A stretch of 64,000 nt of DNA from Kondoa malvinella. Lineage: Eukaryota; Basidiomycota; Agaricostilbomycetes; Agaricostilbales; Kondoaceae. Made by a program: the position numbers and the translations under genes. This document shows positions 1-11,134 of this stretch, piece after piece. The DNA lies in contig BCIM01000002.1 of the NCBI GenBank assembly GCA_039545315.1, positions 1,515,369-1,579,368 on the forward strand, written 5' to 3'. Position 1 is the stretch's first letter. The number at the start of each line of letters is the position of its first letter. Under the pieces are notes generated by a model. The model ran no database searches. It was given only the letters and a program-made list of their open reading frames with translations, and had not been told where the DNA came from.

Positions 1-48
1 CTCGCAGTTTCTACATCCGTGGATGTAACTAATTGCTTCAATCCACAG

Positions 49-525
49 CGCATACTGTATTGGCCTACGAACAACACTAGACACGCTCTGCTTAACCGTC
101 TTCATCTGCTGCGGTATCGCTCGTCTAGCTCGCTTCAACGCAACAGTCGCTTTCGCACCAAAGGACGAAACAGGCAAAGCTAAATTCTTTGAAGGTTTAC
201 CTATACCTACTTCATTAGGTTTGGTCACTTTGATGAGCTTGTGTGTGAAGTATGGTTACTTTGAAGGTCCTGGTGGGAAAGGTGCTGGTTTACCTGGTGG
301 ATTGATTAAACCGCTTTTGGATGGCTTTAACGTCGAGATGCATTGGGCTAGTTTGGTCTTTCTTACGTGCGTCTTTCCCTTCAAGGGATTTTTGGTGTCG
401 CTAATTTATGCTGGTCAGATGGGGAACGCTCTTTGTATGTCTACGGCCACCTTTAGCTGCTTTCTTTGAGCTCATGCGCGTGGCTGCTTTAGGTATCCAA
501 GAGTCTCAAAGTACCAAAGCCTTGA
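49..525 (+). CDS. CHO1: Phosphatidylserine synthase (CDP-diacylglycerol-serine O-phosphatidyltransferase), 3' part
   Basis: This is the C-terminal part of a CDP-alcohol phosphatidyltransferase that makes phosphatidylserine from CDP-diacylglycerol and serine in the ER membrane. The 5' end lies outside the window. Visible exons are 49..366, 419..434 and 493..525; the upstream intron ends at the AG of 47-48. The first exon carries GLRTTLDTLCLT, GIARLARFN and FFEGLPIPTSLG, the hallmark stretch of fungal Cho1. After two short introns the reading frame ends in VSKSLKVPKP, matching the conserved SK(T/S)LRVPKP tail of the family, so the stop at 523-525 is secure. The middle exon is only 16 nt. The gene is followed by 322 bp before the next start. 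Known family, well supported; only the N-terminus is missing. Confidence 0.93.
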
Positions 526-847
526 TCCACAAAAGCATAGGATGGGGAATGGGCTATCGCATTTTGACCGAGTTCAGTAGGCTGCTAAATTATAGTATAC
601 ACGTTATGAGACTATTGACGCTTGTGCCGCACCAAGTCGATTGCTTGCACGATGACGCGCTGAAGTCGACTCGCTACAACCACTTATCCAGCCGACTTTC
701 CGCGCGAAAGAGCTCTGGAATATCAGTTGAGAGCCTGCAAGAGGCCGACCGCTGCTTAGAACTGCCTTCCTTCCTTGGATATTGCAAACAACAGCAAGCG
801 AGAGAGAACGTCGAACGCAACCCTCTGCGAGCTTGACAAACGCTGCC

Positions 848-2065
848 ATGTCCATCACTGGAAGCTGCCTATGTAAAGCAAACTGGTATCGAATCAGCAA
901 AACCCTCGCTCAAGGCTTCGAACCTCGTCATTGTGGGTTGTCGCTATTATATCAACATCCGCATGCTTATCATTGACAAAGGCCACTGTTTCAAATGCCG
1001 TAAATGGACAGGCGCAGTCGTATACAGCGCCATCAATTATCACCCAAACGACATCGAGCTCTTCTCTTCCCAAGATCCCTCACAAACCTTCAGTTTCGCC
1101 AAACAACCTTCTACTCTGACATCCTACTCTAGCTCCCCTGGGCTATTCAGGACATTTTGTACTCAATGCAGTGGTAGAATGTTCATGTACGTACCGAGAG
1201 CGCCTACTGTCGGTCTGATGGTCGGGACATTGGATGAAGAGTACATACGCGATTTCAAACCTACCATGCAATTATGGTGTGAGAACGCCTTGGAGAATAT
1301 ACCTGTTGGACCGAGGGAGGACGTCAAAATGTTGCTACAGCAGGACAGAGGATCGCAAGGATCTGAGAATTTTAGCAAGGGTAGACCGGATTCTGAGCAA
1401 GTGAAGGGAGAGTGTTTGTGTGGACGAATCAAATATACAAGCAGCAAACCCTTGTCGGAGCAGAAGGAGTCGGGTCATTGTCATTGCACCTCGTCCGTGA
1501 TTCGCTCTCTAGCACAGTCAATGTGCCTAATGACTCGGAAAATGGACAGATGCCGCAAGAACCTAGGAGCGCTAGCAATGACGATAGTCACTTTCTCGGT
1601 CGATGACATTCGCGTTCAAGTAGATGGAAAAGATTCAATGCCTTATGAAGAATCAATACCTCATCTGCATCAGTATGAAAGCAGTCATGGCAATATCAGA
1701 CAGAGCTGCAAAACGTGTGGTAGCAGGTAAGTCGTTACGTTCTGTCGGAGACATCTGCTCACAGCTTTTTAAAGTCTCTTTTGGTACTCTCCAAAGAAGA
1801 CGGAAGGTAGGCTTCTGGCTTTAGAACACGGATCAGACTGACGCGCTCTCAAGTGGATCTGACTGCTGGAACTCTAGACGATCTCAGGCTGATCAAATTG
1901 AAAGAAGCCATGTCAGTCTTCCAATCTGTTGCCTCTTAGTCATCCTGATCTGTGAATAGATACTGCGAGAAGATGCTACCGCATGTGCCCATAGGACCTG
2001 CCAACATACCTCAACTTCGCGCTCGAGGTCCAGATTCTGTGTCTATAGATTTCTCGAGTTCATGA
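848..2065 (+). CDS. Tandem GFA-domain (Mss4-like zinc fold) protein
   Basis: Predicted exons 848..932, 982..1492, 1550..1726, 1775..1806, 1854..1911 and 1960..2065 give about 322 residues. Two glutathione-dependent formaldehyde-activating (GFA) domains are visible. Domain 1 (about residues 1-130) has GSCLC, a HCHCFKCRKWTGA zinc segment rebuilt across intron 1, FCTQCSGR, and ends near WCENALENIPVGP. Domain 2 (about 175-320) repeats the plan with GECLCG, HCHCTSCRKNLGA rebuilt across intron 2, CKTCGSSLFW rebuilt across intron 3, and YCEKMLPHVPIGP. Each CxC...CxxC...CxxC set is a structural zinc site. The family includes many fungal proteins of unknown substrate; the formaldehyde name should not be read as proven activity. 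No signal peptide or membrane segment is seen, so it is probably cytosolic. Confidence 0.85.
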
Positions 2066-2331
2066 ACCCAATGTAATGCCTGCTAAAGCAGACAGATCAA
2101 TGTACGATAGGAATATAACAGTAGAAAGCTATGTATAGCGGCTTCCAGACTTGTCGCTGAAGGACTCGATCACTTTGCCTATCTACAACCGTCGAGCTGT
2201 ATACTGAACCTTCACGCAAAATGCACGTGTAATCAAGCATTGTCAACCTGTACAGCATCTCTCCGCCGCATCAAACGCGTTGTCAAGACGTGTATCTATA
2301 AAATTGTTCATCAGCAAATCTTTCGTTGGCC

Positions 2332-4132
2332 ATGGTGGGACGTTGGAGTCTGCGATCAGGCCTGCTGCTGGCTTCTGTAAGTGCTATTGTACTACGAGAT
2401 GGTTTGCAGGGCTGACCGCGACCCTAGATTGCGACACTACTCGTCTACAGCTTTTCGACAATTTCCAGATTACAAGCTGCTATACCCAGCATACCAAAGG
2501 CAGAACAGTTTAGAAGATTGCAAGAATGGCGGCCTCCGACAGATTGGATACCTGCGCTCAAATTCCAAGACGAGAAAACAAAGTCCTTCTCTCGACCATC
2601 TCGTCCTATAATACCAGGCTATGGCAGCATCAGCGACCCGAGCAACCCATACAGAGAACGCTTCTTCGTACCTGTCTACGCATGTAACGAGCAAGAAACA
2701 AGCAGTCAACGGCATATCAGACAACTGCTCTACATGGCTAAAGCGCTTGATCGAACGCTCGTCTTGCCGAATTGGGGTCCTGGACTACCTCAATTGTCGC
2801 CTAAACAGAAGTACAGCTTTGCGGATATCTATGAAACGGAATCTGCGAATCAAGCGGGCTTGTGGAACGTACCTTATCCGGTGTTTGAAAAATTTGTCAC
2901 ATACGAGACGACCCAAGCGTTGACTTCTCGGTAGGCTACTTGCTGGAAGCTCGCTACTGTTTCTGACTACTTATGCAGGATGTCTGCTGTCTTCTGGCGA
3001 AAAGAAGGCAGATACGCTGGCGAGCTGTTGAAGCATTCAGACGAAGAAGTGCTCCACCATCGAGGCATTTCACCAGACTATTACGACTTTGTCGCTCCAC
3101 CCATATACGTGCCTACCAATATAGACGACGACATGTCTCGCGTCGTTGAAGCACTACAAGGCGCGCAAAATGTCGACATCCTCTTCCAAGTCTATCATCA
3201 TGCGAGCGTGCTGGATCAGGAAGGCTATCAGGATCCTCAAGTTCAGCTGAGACCCATGTGGGGTCTTTGGGGTGGTATGCCTTTCCCCTGTAAGTTGTTC
3301 TTATGCCCGAGACATGCGGAGACTTAGTGCGCGACAGTCTGGAACTATAGTCAACCCGTTACAGATATATTTGACGTCGCTCGATCAAAGCTACCAAAGC
3401 GTTATGCTGGTGAGATGACTTTTGGAAACTATAGTCAGATGCTAACCTTGCTTCAGCGTTACAATGGCGGATGGAGCTTGTTCGTTGCTCTTTTACCGTC
3501 GCTCAGAAGACTCTTATAGTTCATTCCGCAGGTACCGCCGGATACGCTAGATCGCTGCGCCGAGCTGTTCGCAGAAGCAGTTATCACCGGCTGTCGAGAA
3601 AAGAAGATCCATCATGTATACGTAGCGACGGATATGCCTATAGGCGAAGGGAAAGCAAAGAGCGCTTCCTTCAATGCCCCAGAAGTCGCACAAGCCATCA
3701 ACGCGCTACGACATTTGCTAGCGAGAATTAAAGAGTCCAACCTAAAGATCACGACCTGGGATGATATACGGCCCAAGCACAACCCTGCGCTGATACAAGA
3801 TCTGGCGGAGGATGCAAGCGGGGTCTTTGATAAGCTTGTGCTTGGGATGAGCGATTGGATGTTTGCGCCGAATCCTCGTTGTGGTTGGTCACATCCTGTT
3901 CACATGTGGCCTGTGCTAAGCATGAAAGCAGGTTTCAAGTCAAGCTATGTCGGCAGTATACAGACAGTCCGGCAGTGAGTAGATACACCATCTGCTAAAG
4001 CAGCGCTGAATCGAGAGCAGAGATCGAATAAAAGACCCGCAAGAAACAGATTGGGAAAAGCTTGGGATGACTTGGATAGGTGAACCGATAGACCATGACT
4101 TTTGGTGGGACATCGAGCCGGGTTCGGCATGA
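2332..4132 (+). CDS. Type II membrane O-fucosyltransferase-like glycosyltransferase
   Basis: Exons 2332..2376, 2428..2930, 2979..3289, 3338..3409, 3457..3479, 3532..3974 and 4021..4132 encode about 502 residues. A hydrophobic segment (LLLASIATLLVYSFST, split by intron 1) near the N-terminus suggests a Golgi or ER signal anchor. The body resembles GDP-fucose protein O-fucosyltransferase-like proteins: FFVPVYACNEQ, QLLYMAKALDRTLVLPNWG, LQWRMEL followed by VPPDTLDRCAELF, HHVYVATDMPIGEG, and a late FDKLVLGMSDWMFAPN segment. The WRME and YVATD elements correspond to the nucleotide-sugar binding half of that fold. It would act on proteins in the secretory pathway, but donor and acceptor are not shown by the sequence. 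Final exon ends FWWDIEPGSA. Family assignment is moderate because divergence is high; the gene model is consistent throughout. Confidence 0.72.
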
Positions 4133-4213
4133 AACAAGCGCACATGTTAGAGGATGTATTGGGGTCACGGACAGCTATCATAGATGAGCATCATTAGGTT
4201 GTAAGATATCTTA

Positions 4214-5063
4214 GGCATGATTGCATAATTAGGAAGCACACTTTCATCTGGCTGATCTATCCATGCGCGTTCTTTACCCAGACAGCCCCTACGATCACAG
4301 AGAGGTGCATGTCCGGCATCAGAGCCTTGCGATCGAACAACTGGACCAAAGGGCAAGCTCACAGAGCGCTCGAAAGGACCGAACCATCCGTGAGTTCAAC
4401 CTTCTACATCTCATCCGACAGATTCGCAGAGACCCTGCCTACCCATCTACCGTCTGCGATAACAAACACAACCTGACCAACACCCTGACTTTTGACCGAT
4501 ATGGTCAATTCCGCTTGAACATCCTTAACTAGCTCTGGCATACGCTTCTCCAAGATCTGCTGGATCAGAGTCAAAGATGAAGCTTCTTCGTGATGCTCTT
4601 TGGACAGGATACAGTTGATCCGGATGTTGGTGAGTTCTGGTCGCGGAATGGACATTTGGTGGAGAATCTCTTTCAGCATGAGGTCAATTTGGCTGCCTAT
4701 ATTGATTCCTATCATCGGTAGGGATAGAGTAAAAGATGCCAAGTCCGGGCAGACGCGATCAGAGATCCAGATATTCTCCAGGAGCAGAGCAAAAGAAGCC
4801 GGTTCAAGTATTTTCTGCTCGCAGGGAGGGCCGAGATTCAGATGGACTGTTGTGAGTTGAGGCATCCGTGCGAAGTGACTGCTCCACCGCGGTCCAGAAT
4901 ATGGCGAAGCTCTAGACATGTTGGTAGTAATTTTGAGACTATGTAGCGGGAGGTCTCCGTGCGTGTTGGCACCCATGAGGGGAATCTCATTTTTTCCGCG
5001 CGGTAGCCTGATTTCCAGATGCTTGAGACCGTTTTGACTGCATTGAGTGATGGTATCACTGCC
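4214..5063. repeat. Near-identical block, copy A (partner at 8310..9159)
   Basis: About 850 bp that recur at 8310..9159 in the same orientation, offset exactly 4096 bp. The only difference I noticed is 4404 C versus 8500 T, which changes the stop codon of the minus-strand F-box gene from TAG to TAA. The block starts within the downstream flank and covers the C-terminal half of the F-box coding region; sequence on both sides is clearly diverged. Confidence 0.9.
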
Positions 5064-6038
5064 TTGAAACAGCGATGTGCCAGCCAATCCGACCATATCG
5101 CTGTTCGACTCCAGTATCAACGTATCAAGCCTAGCAGAAAAGGCGCTGGCGAGACAAGAGCGGAACACTTGCAGATCGAGACTAGTAATGTGCAATACGT
5201 GCAGACTTTGGAACTGTTCTAAGCATTTATCCAGGTGTATGGAAGACTTATACATGGGATGATAAGTGACGTGAAAGTAGTGCAGTTCCCGAGATGGTAG
5301 CTGCATCGACAGCGCATGGAAGTTTGGGGCTTTCGAATATATCGAATATACTGTGCCGGCTTGACAATAGGCATCGAAAGGATCTTGTTTGATGTAGATG
5401 AAAAGCGAACCAAAGTGTAAGTAGCGTGCAAAGGACCCGAGTACCGTAAACTGCTCCTTTACATTCGTAAGATGGGTTTGGCGAGCTGTAAAGTACTCTT
5501 CGGGGGTTTCTTGTGCAAGGGTGCGTGCTGGGTATACGTTCGGCGAGGTGAAATTGGTGAAGAGGATAGTACAGCTGCCAGAGATTGAGCAAGGACACTG
5601 TACTGGGAGCTTAGAGCTCACCTGATGGCCTGGATATAATGCCCGAGGAAGCGAGAACGCATGTTCTGGATGGTCCAAAGCAGACTGTCTCTTTTTCGTT
5701 GGAGCTCTTTGTCCATAGAAGGCGGCGTAATTTCTACATGCCTGTATAGCAGCGGAGTACAGAAAGCGTCTACGTCAACATCAGCATAAACCTCGTTCGT
5801 TTGACGCGAAAGACTCACAAAGCGATTTCGATACGCGAGCCAAGCTAGCTAGCTCAGCTGCTCCGTCCATCTGTTCAGCTATGAAGTCCAACACGTCGTC
5901 CGGCGTCCGTTGTTGACTTCCTTGCCCTTGAACCGTCAAAGTGCCTGCTCTGGTATCCTCCTCTGACTGTGTTGGGTATTCCATGCTCTCTTCTGCAGCG
6001 TGCTCTGGTATCCCTACGAACTCTGGTATCTTCTGCAC
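4404..6038 (-). CDS. F-box-like protein with LRR-type C-terminal half, copy A (intact)
   Basis: Minus-strand exons 5819..6038, 5622..5769 and 4404..5574 encode about 512 residues. The N-terminal region contains an F-box-like helix set (TPDDVLDFIAEQMDGAAELA, then SLARVSKSL) joined across intron 1 to YAFCTPLLYRHVEI, the typical basidiomycete F-box architecture. The long last exon resembles the LRR-like ligand region common in these proteins, with repeated L-x-x-L-x-L segments such as LKHLEIRLPRG and LTTVHLNLGPP. Such proteins bind Skp1 and select substrates for SCF ubiquitin ligases; the substrate here is unknown. A stop lies in frame just upstream of the ATG at 6038 unless another exon exists, whereas copy B has about 67 more N-terminal codons. 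It diverges from the membrane-protein gene starting at 6374, sharing a 335 bp promoter region. Confidence 0.78.
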
Positions 6039-6373
6039 GGCTGTTTGAAACAGACCGCTTCGGTCGCCTTTTGGCTCTTTTCTTTCAGTCTACGGTACTT
6101 TGCGCACTGTAATTACTATCTATAGCGTGAATCGCAAGGATTCCCTTGCTCTTTGCTTCTCTTCGTCGTCTCGTGATGCTCAAGTTTCTTCGGAATTCCA
6201 TCAAATGCTGAGTGCCGAGCTCTGGCCTTTCAGTATATATGTAATGCCCGCGGTCCTGCTGATCGTGGGCTCGTCTTCTGCAGTACTCTGATTCTGCGGC
6301 GTACTGTGGGTAGAACACGGAACCTTTTCTTGGTATTTCTCCTCTCCTTGCCCCTGGTCACACTTGCTGCAAC

Positions 6374-8111
6374 ATGAGTGGCTCTTCTATTCCTTTGTTC
6401 CTAGACATGATTGATCAAGTCTCTTCTCTGCCGTCAAACGTGAATCCCTATCCTGTTTTGTAAGCAAGCGATTCGGGCCCCGACGACTGGTAGCTCACAA
6501 CAGTACCAAGTTTCCAACTGCTAGATCAGAAGATTCACCTCAGAGTATGCTGCCATCTGCTTCCAACAATCGCATTCTGACCTTTCCTCCTTTAGATGGG
6601 CCACAACTTCGACCGCCTGATGATCGTCAACATCGTTGCATGCGGCGCAGCTCTTGTATGCTATAGCCTTTACCTGGCCATTCGCTATGGGAGCAAGACC
6701 TTTTGGCTGTACAAGCTTGAAGAAACAGGCGTCGGCCGTAGGTTATTCAAGCAAAAGCCTTCTGCCTGTTAAAAGTGACCATGCAGAGCTGATCGTGCCA
6801 AACACAACCAACCTCTTCTCCATTATATCCATTCTGCATGCCGTCATTTCGATTCCCTGCCTCACTCTCTTGAAGGAGGGATACAAGGGCAATTGTAGGC
6901 CTGACGCCTACTACTGGTTCTTTCCTTTGCTCTGGCCCCTCAGTAAGCCTGTATGACTCTTTGCGAAGCACGCGCTAACGGTGACTCAAGCTGTGATGGT
7001 TTTGGTGTCCGAACTCCAGTAAGTCGAACAGTAGAGGAGCAAATTTGTTCCTGACGAGCAACAGTGGGATAAGCGCATTCCTTTACATGTGCGCATCGGC
7101 TCACGGAGGATCCAAATTGCTGGGTTTCAATGTCAAGCCAATGATCCTCAATATAGGCTTCATGTAAGTCTTCCCTCTTTCGAAGGTTATACAACGGCTC
7201 ACATTCATGTAGACTGCTGCACATCATTGTTGTCACCTCTCTCGCTACACCTTTTATCCTTGCTGGGGCACAATTCACAAAAGCTACCGTTTCAATCAAC
7301 GCTTTTCTCAGCGCCATTGCCAGCAGAGGGGAACGGTGGGAGGCAGGTCAAGCTTTCGGGTTCGATGGTGAGCGTGCAATCAATCTTTCAGCGACATGGA
7401 GCTGATGCATAGCAGCTTCTTGGTTCCCTCTCATCAGTGCAATGACTGGTCGCACCGACATCTTGCTTCGCTACTCTCGCGTGGCTTGGCAGATTCTACT
7501 TGCGCTCCTCAATTTCGTTACCGTCCTCTTCTTGCCAGTCGCTTTTCTTTACGTTCGCACGATCGCAAAACAATTGTCGACAGTAAGAACGCAAGTCGAT
7601 TCGCATCACTCTTACAAAGCGAAGCAGCTTCGCTTCGCGTACTATGCGATGTGAGTATGTTTTCGCCGCAAAAGAACGGTCCTTGAACATGTGACACAGG
7701 CTGGTCGAACTTTTCCTAATCTTGGTCGCTTCGATTGCGTATTCGGCTACTGCAGCAGAATGGGGCATCAATTACAACAAGATCGTCGAATCGACTACGG
7801 CTATCGCTAGCGTTCTTGGTGTCATGTTTAGCATATACCCGCTTGTGTCCCTCTGCGCCAGCATCGTTCTGCTCGTCAGAGCTCTCAAAGGATTTCAAGA
7901 AAATGGCAAAGCTGGTGCTATGCTGAGAGGGAGTCAGAGGTCATCCTTCAAGTCGGCCTCTAAGCCAGGCTTGGCCTTCAGTATGTCTGGCTTGATGTTT
8001 TATGGATACTGCTGAAGTGTCTTGGTAGAAGATCAGATTCGGATCACTAACACCGTTGACTTGATGCCGATGGAACTCATCTCAAAGCAAGAGAAAGATG
8101 ATTTGGCTTAG
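6374..8111 (+). CDS. Multi-spanning (about seven TM) membrane protein, receptor-like, unassigned
   Basis: Ten predicted exons (6374..6459, 6511..6544, 6596..6737, 6787..6942, 6991..7018, 7065..7163, 7213..7367, 7413..7650, 7700..7980, 8029..8111) give about 433 residues. Hydrophobic segments include MIVNIVACGAALVCYSLYLA, LFSIISILHAVISIPCLTLL, YYWFFPLLWPL with its following exon, LLHIIVVTSLATPFILAG, WQILLALLNFVTVLFLPVAF, LVELFLILVASIAYS and VLGVMFSIYPLVSLCASIVL. A small extracellular-like N-terminus and a hydrophilic tail ending KQEKDDLA fit a seven-TM layout. I do not recognise a named family; a fungal GPCR-like protein is a guess. It sits between the two F-box paralogues and is not itself duplicated. 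The exon chain keeps frame at all nine junctions, so a real gene is likely. Confidence 0.75.
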
Positions 8112-8309
8112 CATTCTTGAGGCGCTGTTTGTGCTGTCGAAAGCGAACGATCGCTGGTTGTGTGAAGGGGGTTGCAGTGTGCTATTGTGTGTAATAATAA
8201 GGTCACTATGGAGCCGTAACCGTTGTCTCAACATGTATGCCACTTCGACTTTTGGCACAATTGTTTATAGCATTCATGGATGAGCATCATTAGGCTGTAA
8301 AACAGCATA

Positions 8310-9159
8310 GGCATGATTGCATAATTAGGAAGCACACTTTCATCTGGCTGATCTATCCATGCGCGTTCTTTACCCAGACAGCCCCTACGATCACAGAGAG
8401 GTGCATGTCCGGCATCAGAGCCTTGCGATCGAACAACTGGACCAAAGGGCAAGCTCACAGAGCGCTCGAAAGGACCGAACCATCCGTGAGTTCAACCTTT
8501 TACATCTCATCCGACAGATTCGCAGAGACCCTGCCTACCCATCTACCGTCTGCGATAACAAACACAACCTGACCAACACCCTGACTTTTGACCGATATGG
8601 TCAATTCCGCTTGAACATCCTTAACTAGCTCTGGCATACGCTTCTCCAAGATCTGCTGGATCAGAGTCAAAGATGAAGCTTCTTCGTGATGCTCTTTGGA
8701 CAGGATACAGTTGATCCGGATGTTGGTGAGTTCTGGTCGCGGAATGGACATTTGGTGGAGAATCTCTTTCAGCATGAGGTCAATTTGGCTGCCTATATTG
8801 ATTCCTATCATCGGTAGGGATAGAGTAAAAGATGCCAAGTCCGGGCAGACGCGATCAGAGATCCAGATATTCTCCAGGAGCAGAGCAAAAGAAGCCGGTT
8901 CAAGTATTTTCTGCTCGCAGGGAGGGCCGAGATTCAGATGGACTGTTGTGAGTTGAGGCATCCGTGCGAAGTGACTGCTCCACCGCGGTCCAGAATATGG
9001 CGAAGCTCTAGACATGTTGGTAGTAATTTTGAGACTATGTAGCGGGAGGTCTCCGTGCGTGTTGGCACCCATGAGGGGAATCTCATTTTTTCCGCGCGGT
9101 AGCCTGATTTCCAGATGCTTGAGACCGTTTTGACTGCATTGAGTGATGGTATCACTGCC
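8310..9159. repeat. Near-identical block, copy B (partner at 4214..5063)
   Basis: Second copy of the 850 bp block. Its left edge is in the 3' flank of the F-box pseudogene and its right edge inside the coding region, just where the sequence changes from GGTATCACTGCCTT to unrelated bases. The flanking parts of the two genes differ by many substitutions and small indels, so this block is much younger than the duplication as a whole. Confidence 0.9.
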
Positions 9160-10334
9160 TTCTACAAGCGTCGGAACGTTCTCAGCGCAGTCCCAACCTT
9201 CCATGTCGCTTTCCGACTCCAGTATCAATGTATCAAATCTAGCAGAAAAGCCGGCGCTGATACAGAAGCGAAACCCTTGCTGATGGGGACTCGTGATGTG
9301 CAATACTTGTAGATGGCAATTCGTTCCAAACATGTCTCCGGGTATATGACAGTCTTATGCTCGGGAAGGTAAGTGACGTGAATGTACTGCAGTTCACGGC
9401 TGGTAAGGGTTATTGCCAGCCGATCAAAATCTGGTGCGATGGAATGAAATGTGCCGATTCGAACATAGGCATCGAAAGAATCTCGTGCGATCTCAAGGGA
9501 TAGCGCATTGATGTGAAAGTGGCGTAGAGAGTCCTTGAGTACCGCAAATTGTTTCTCGACCTTCACAAGATGGATCTGACGAGCTGTGAAGTAGTCGTCG
9601 GGGTCGACAGGGTTGCAAACTGGAAGTAAATCCGCCGGTGTATAACGGGAAGCAAGGATAGTCCAGCTGCTAGTGAATGAGATAACACACCCTACTCAGG
9701 GCTTTGAGCTCACCTGACGGCCTGAATGTAATGTCCTATTCCGCGAGCACGCATATCCTGAATAGTTCAAAGCAGACTATCTCTTTTTCGCTGATGCTCT
9801 TTGTCCATAGAAGGCGGCATCACCTTTACATGCCTGTATAGCAGCGGAGTACAGAAAGCGTCTACCTTAACATGAGCATACTTCCCGTTCGTTTGACGCG
9901 AAAGACTCACAAAGCGATTTCGATACGCGAGCCAAGCTAGCTAGCTCAGCTGCTCCGTCCAACTGTTCAGCTATGCATTCCAAAATGTCGTGCGGGATTC
10001 GTTGCTGACTTCCTTGCCCTTGAACCGTCAAAGGGTCTGATTTGGTATCCTCCTCTGACCGTGTTGGGTATTCCATGCTCTCTTCTGATGCGTGCTCTGG
10101 TATCCCTACGAACTCTGGTATCTCTTGCGCGGCTGTTTGGAACGAAATGCCTCGATCGCCTTTTGGATCCGAAGAAGTAGTTTTTTGCGGCTTTGGAGCT
10201 GCTGTCCATCTCTCGTATAGTACTACAGCGGCCTTTGGGCCTGTACGCAAAGTTTGTCCCTCCTGCGTAGCCTCGCTACTGGCTGTACCCTCCGGCGACT
10301 TTGTCCGCCCGACTTTCACTCCCCTTCGAAGCAT
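8500..10334 (-). pseudogene. F-box-like paralogue, copy B (stop codon and frameshift)
   Basis: This is the paralogue of the gene at 4404..6038, with the same exon plan: 9911..10334, 9714..9861 and 8500..9666. The first exon has a longer N-terminus starting MLRRGVKVGRTK, then IPHDILECIAEQLDGAAELA and SLARVSKSL. In exon 2 the Trp codon of copy A (LLWTIQ) is TGA here, at 9767..9769, in frame. A second lesion near 9320-9335 is a net 2-nt loss that moves the reading frame relative to copy A (CLE... in one frame, then LQVLHITS in another). Beyond 9159 toward the stop the coding sequence is almost identical to copy A. The combination suggests a dead copy whose 3' half was homogenised with A. Readthrough, or a truncated F-box protein of about 175 residues, remains possible. 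Confidence 0.8.
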
Positions 10335-11134
10335 TGGCTGTGCGTCTGTTGCTACTCTAGTACTCCTGAACCAGTCGCTGCGGGAATCGGTAGTATATGG
10401 CTGCCGGAGCGATCATGTCAAGGCTTTGCATGCACGCACGCTGCATCTTTATTTGCTTTCTTTCCTCCTTCTTGCATACTTCATTGCACGCTACACATGA
10501 TATAGACCTAGTATATCGTCTACAAAATCGAAGGTGCGCTCATGTTTGCTTGACACTGCATGTCTACCTGGCTGGATTGACTCTTTCATTCACTTTGCCC
10601 GTGGAAGCGTACACGGGCCGCTTCACCCCTGCATTTGATCCTTCTGATCCTCCACTGCTACGAAGTGTCTTGTGGCTTTGTCACGATCGCGCATCTAGGC
10701 TATGCCATCTTTTGTCTTGCACCGCTTTATTTGGTACTTTGAACAAATACGCTTCGTGTTCTTCGCATTCTTATAGAGGCACAGAGGAAGAGCAAGCTGA
10801 TTGTTGCCTAGTCTAGTGGTTGCTCTTCCCCATGGGTCATCGACTTGGCGATTGCAATGCCACTATACTGTCAAGCCACAGGAGATGAAACGACAGCCGT
10901 AGAGATGTATGCTAGTTGAGCTGAGGATGAATGTAATGCCATACGAGCGAAACCCAACGCTATACATTAGGTGTAATTCGAGAAAGGTTTGCCCGCCAAC
11001 CACGTTGTGACGAAGAGTTGACGAAAAAACAGAGGACGCCTTTATCTTCTACTGACGAGCAACAGCACAGACTGCCCCGATAGCGCAGCCTACAACTTCA
11101 AAACGAGCAGAGCAAAAGAGTCGAACAAACGCAA
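10335..11134. other. Intergenic region, no gene recognised
   Basis: About 800 bp between the divergent F-box pseudogene and the ORM gene. Short open frames are present but show no family resemblance, splice-linked extension or composition typical of the neighbouring exons. It probably holds the two promoters and 5' UTRs. Confidence 0.5.

Noticed and set aside
4263..4532. Plus-strand 89-codon open frame identical to one at 8359..8628
   Set aside because: It is antisense to the F-box coding region and is identical only because the whole block is duplicated.
8112..8270. Possible extra exon or RNA gene between the membrane protein and the repeat block
   Set aside because: The membrane-protein frame ends cleanly at 8111 and the short remainder has no structure or coding signal I can support.
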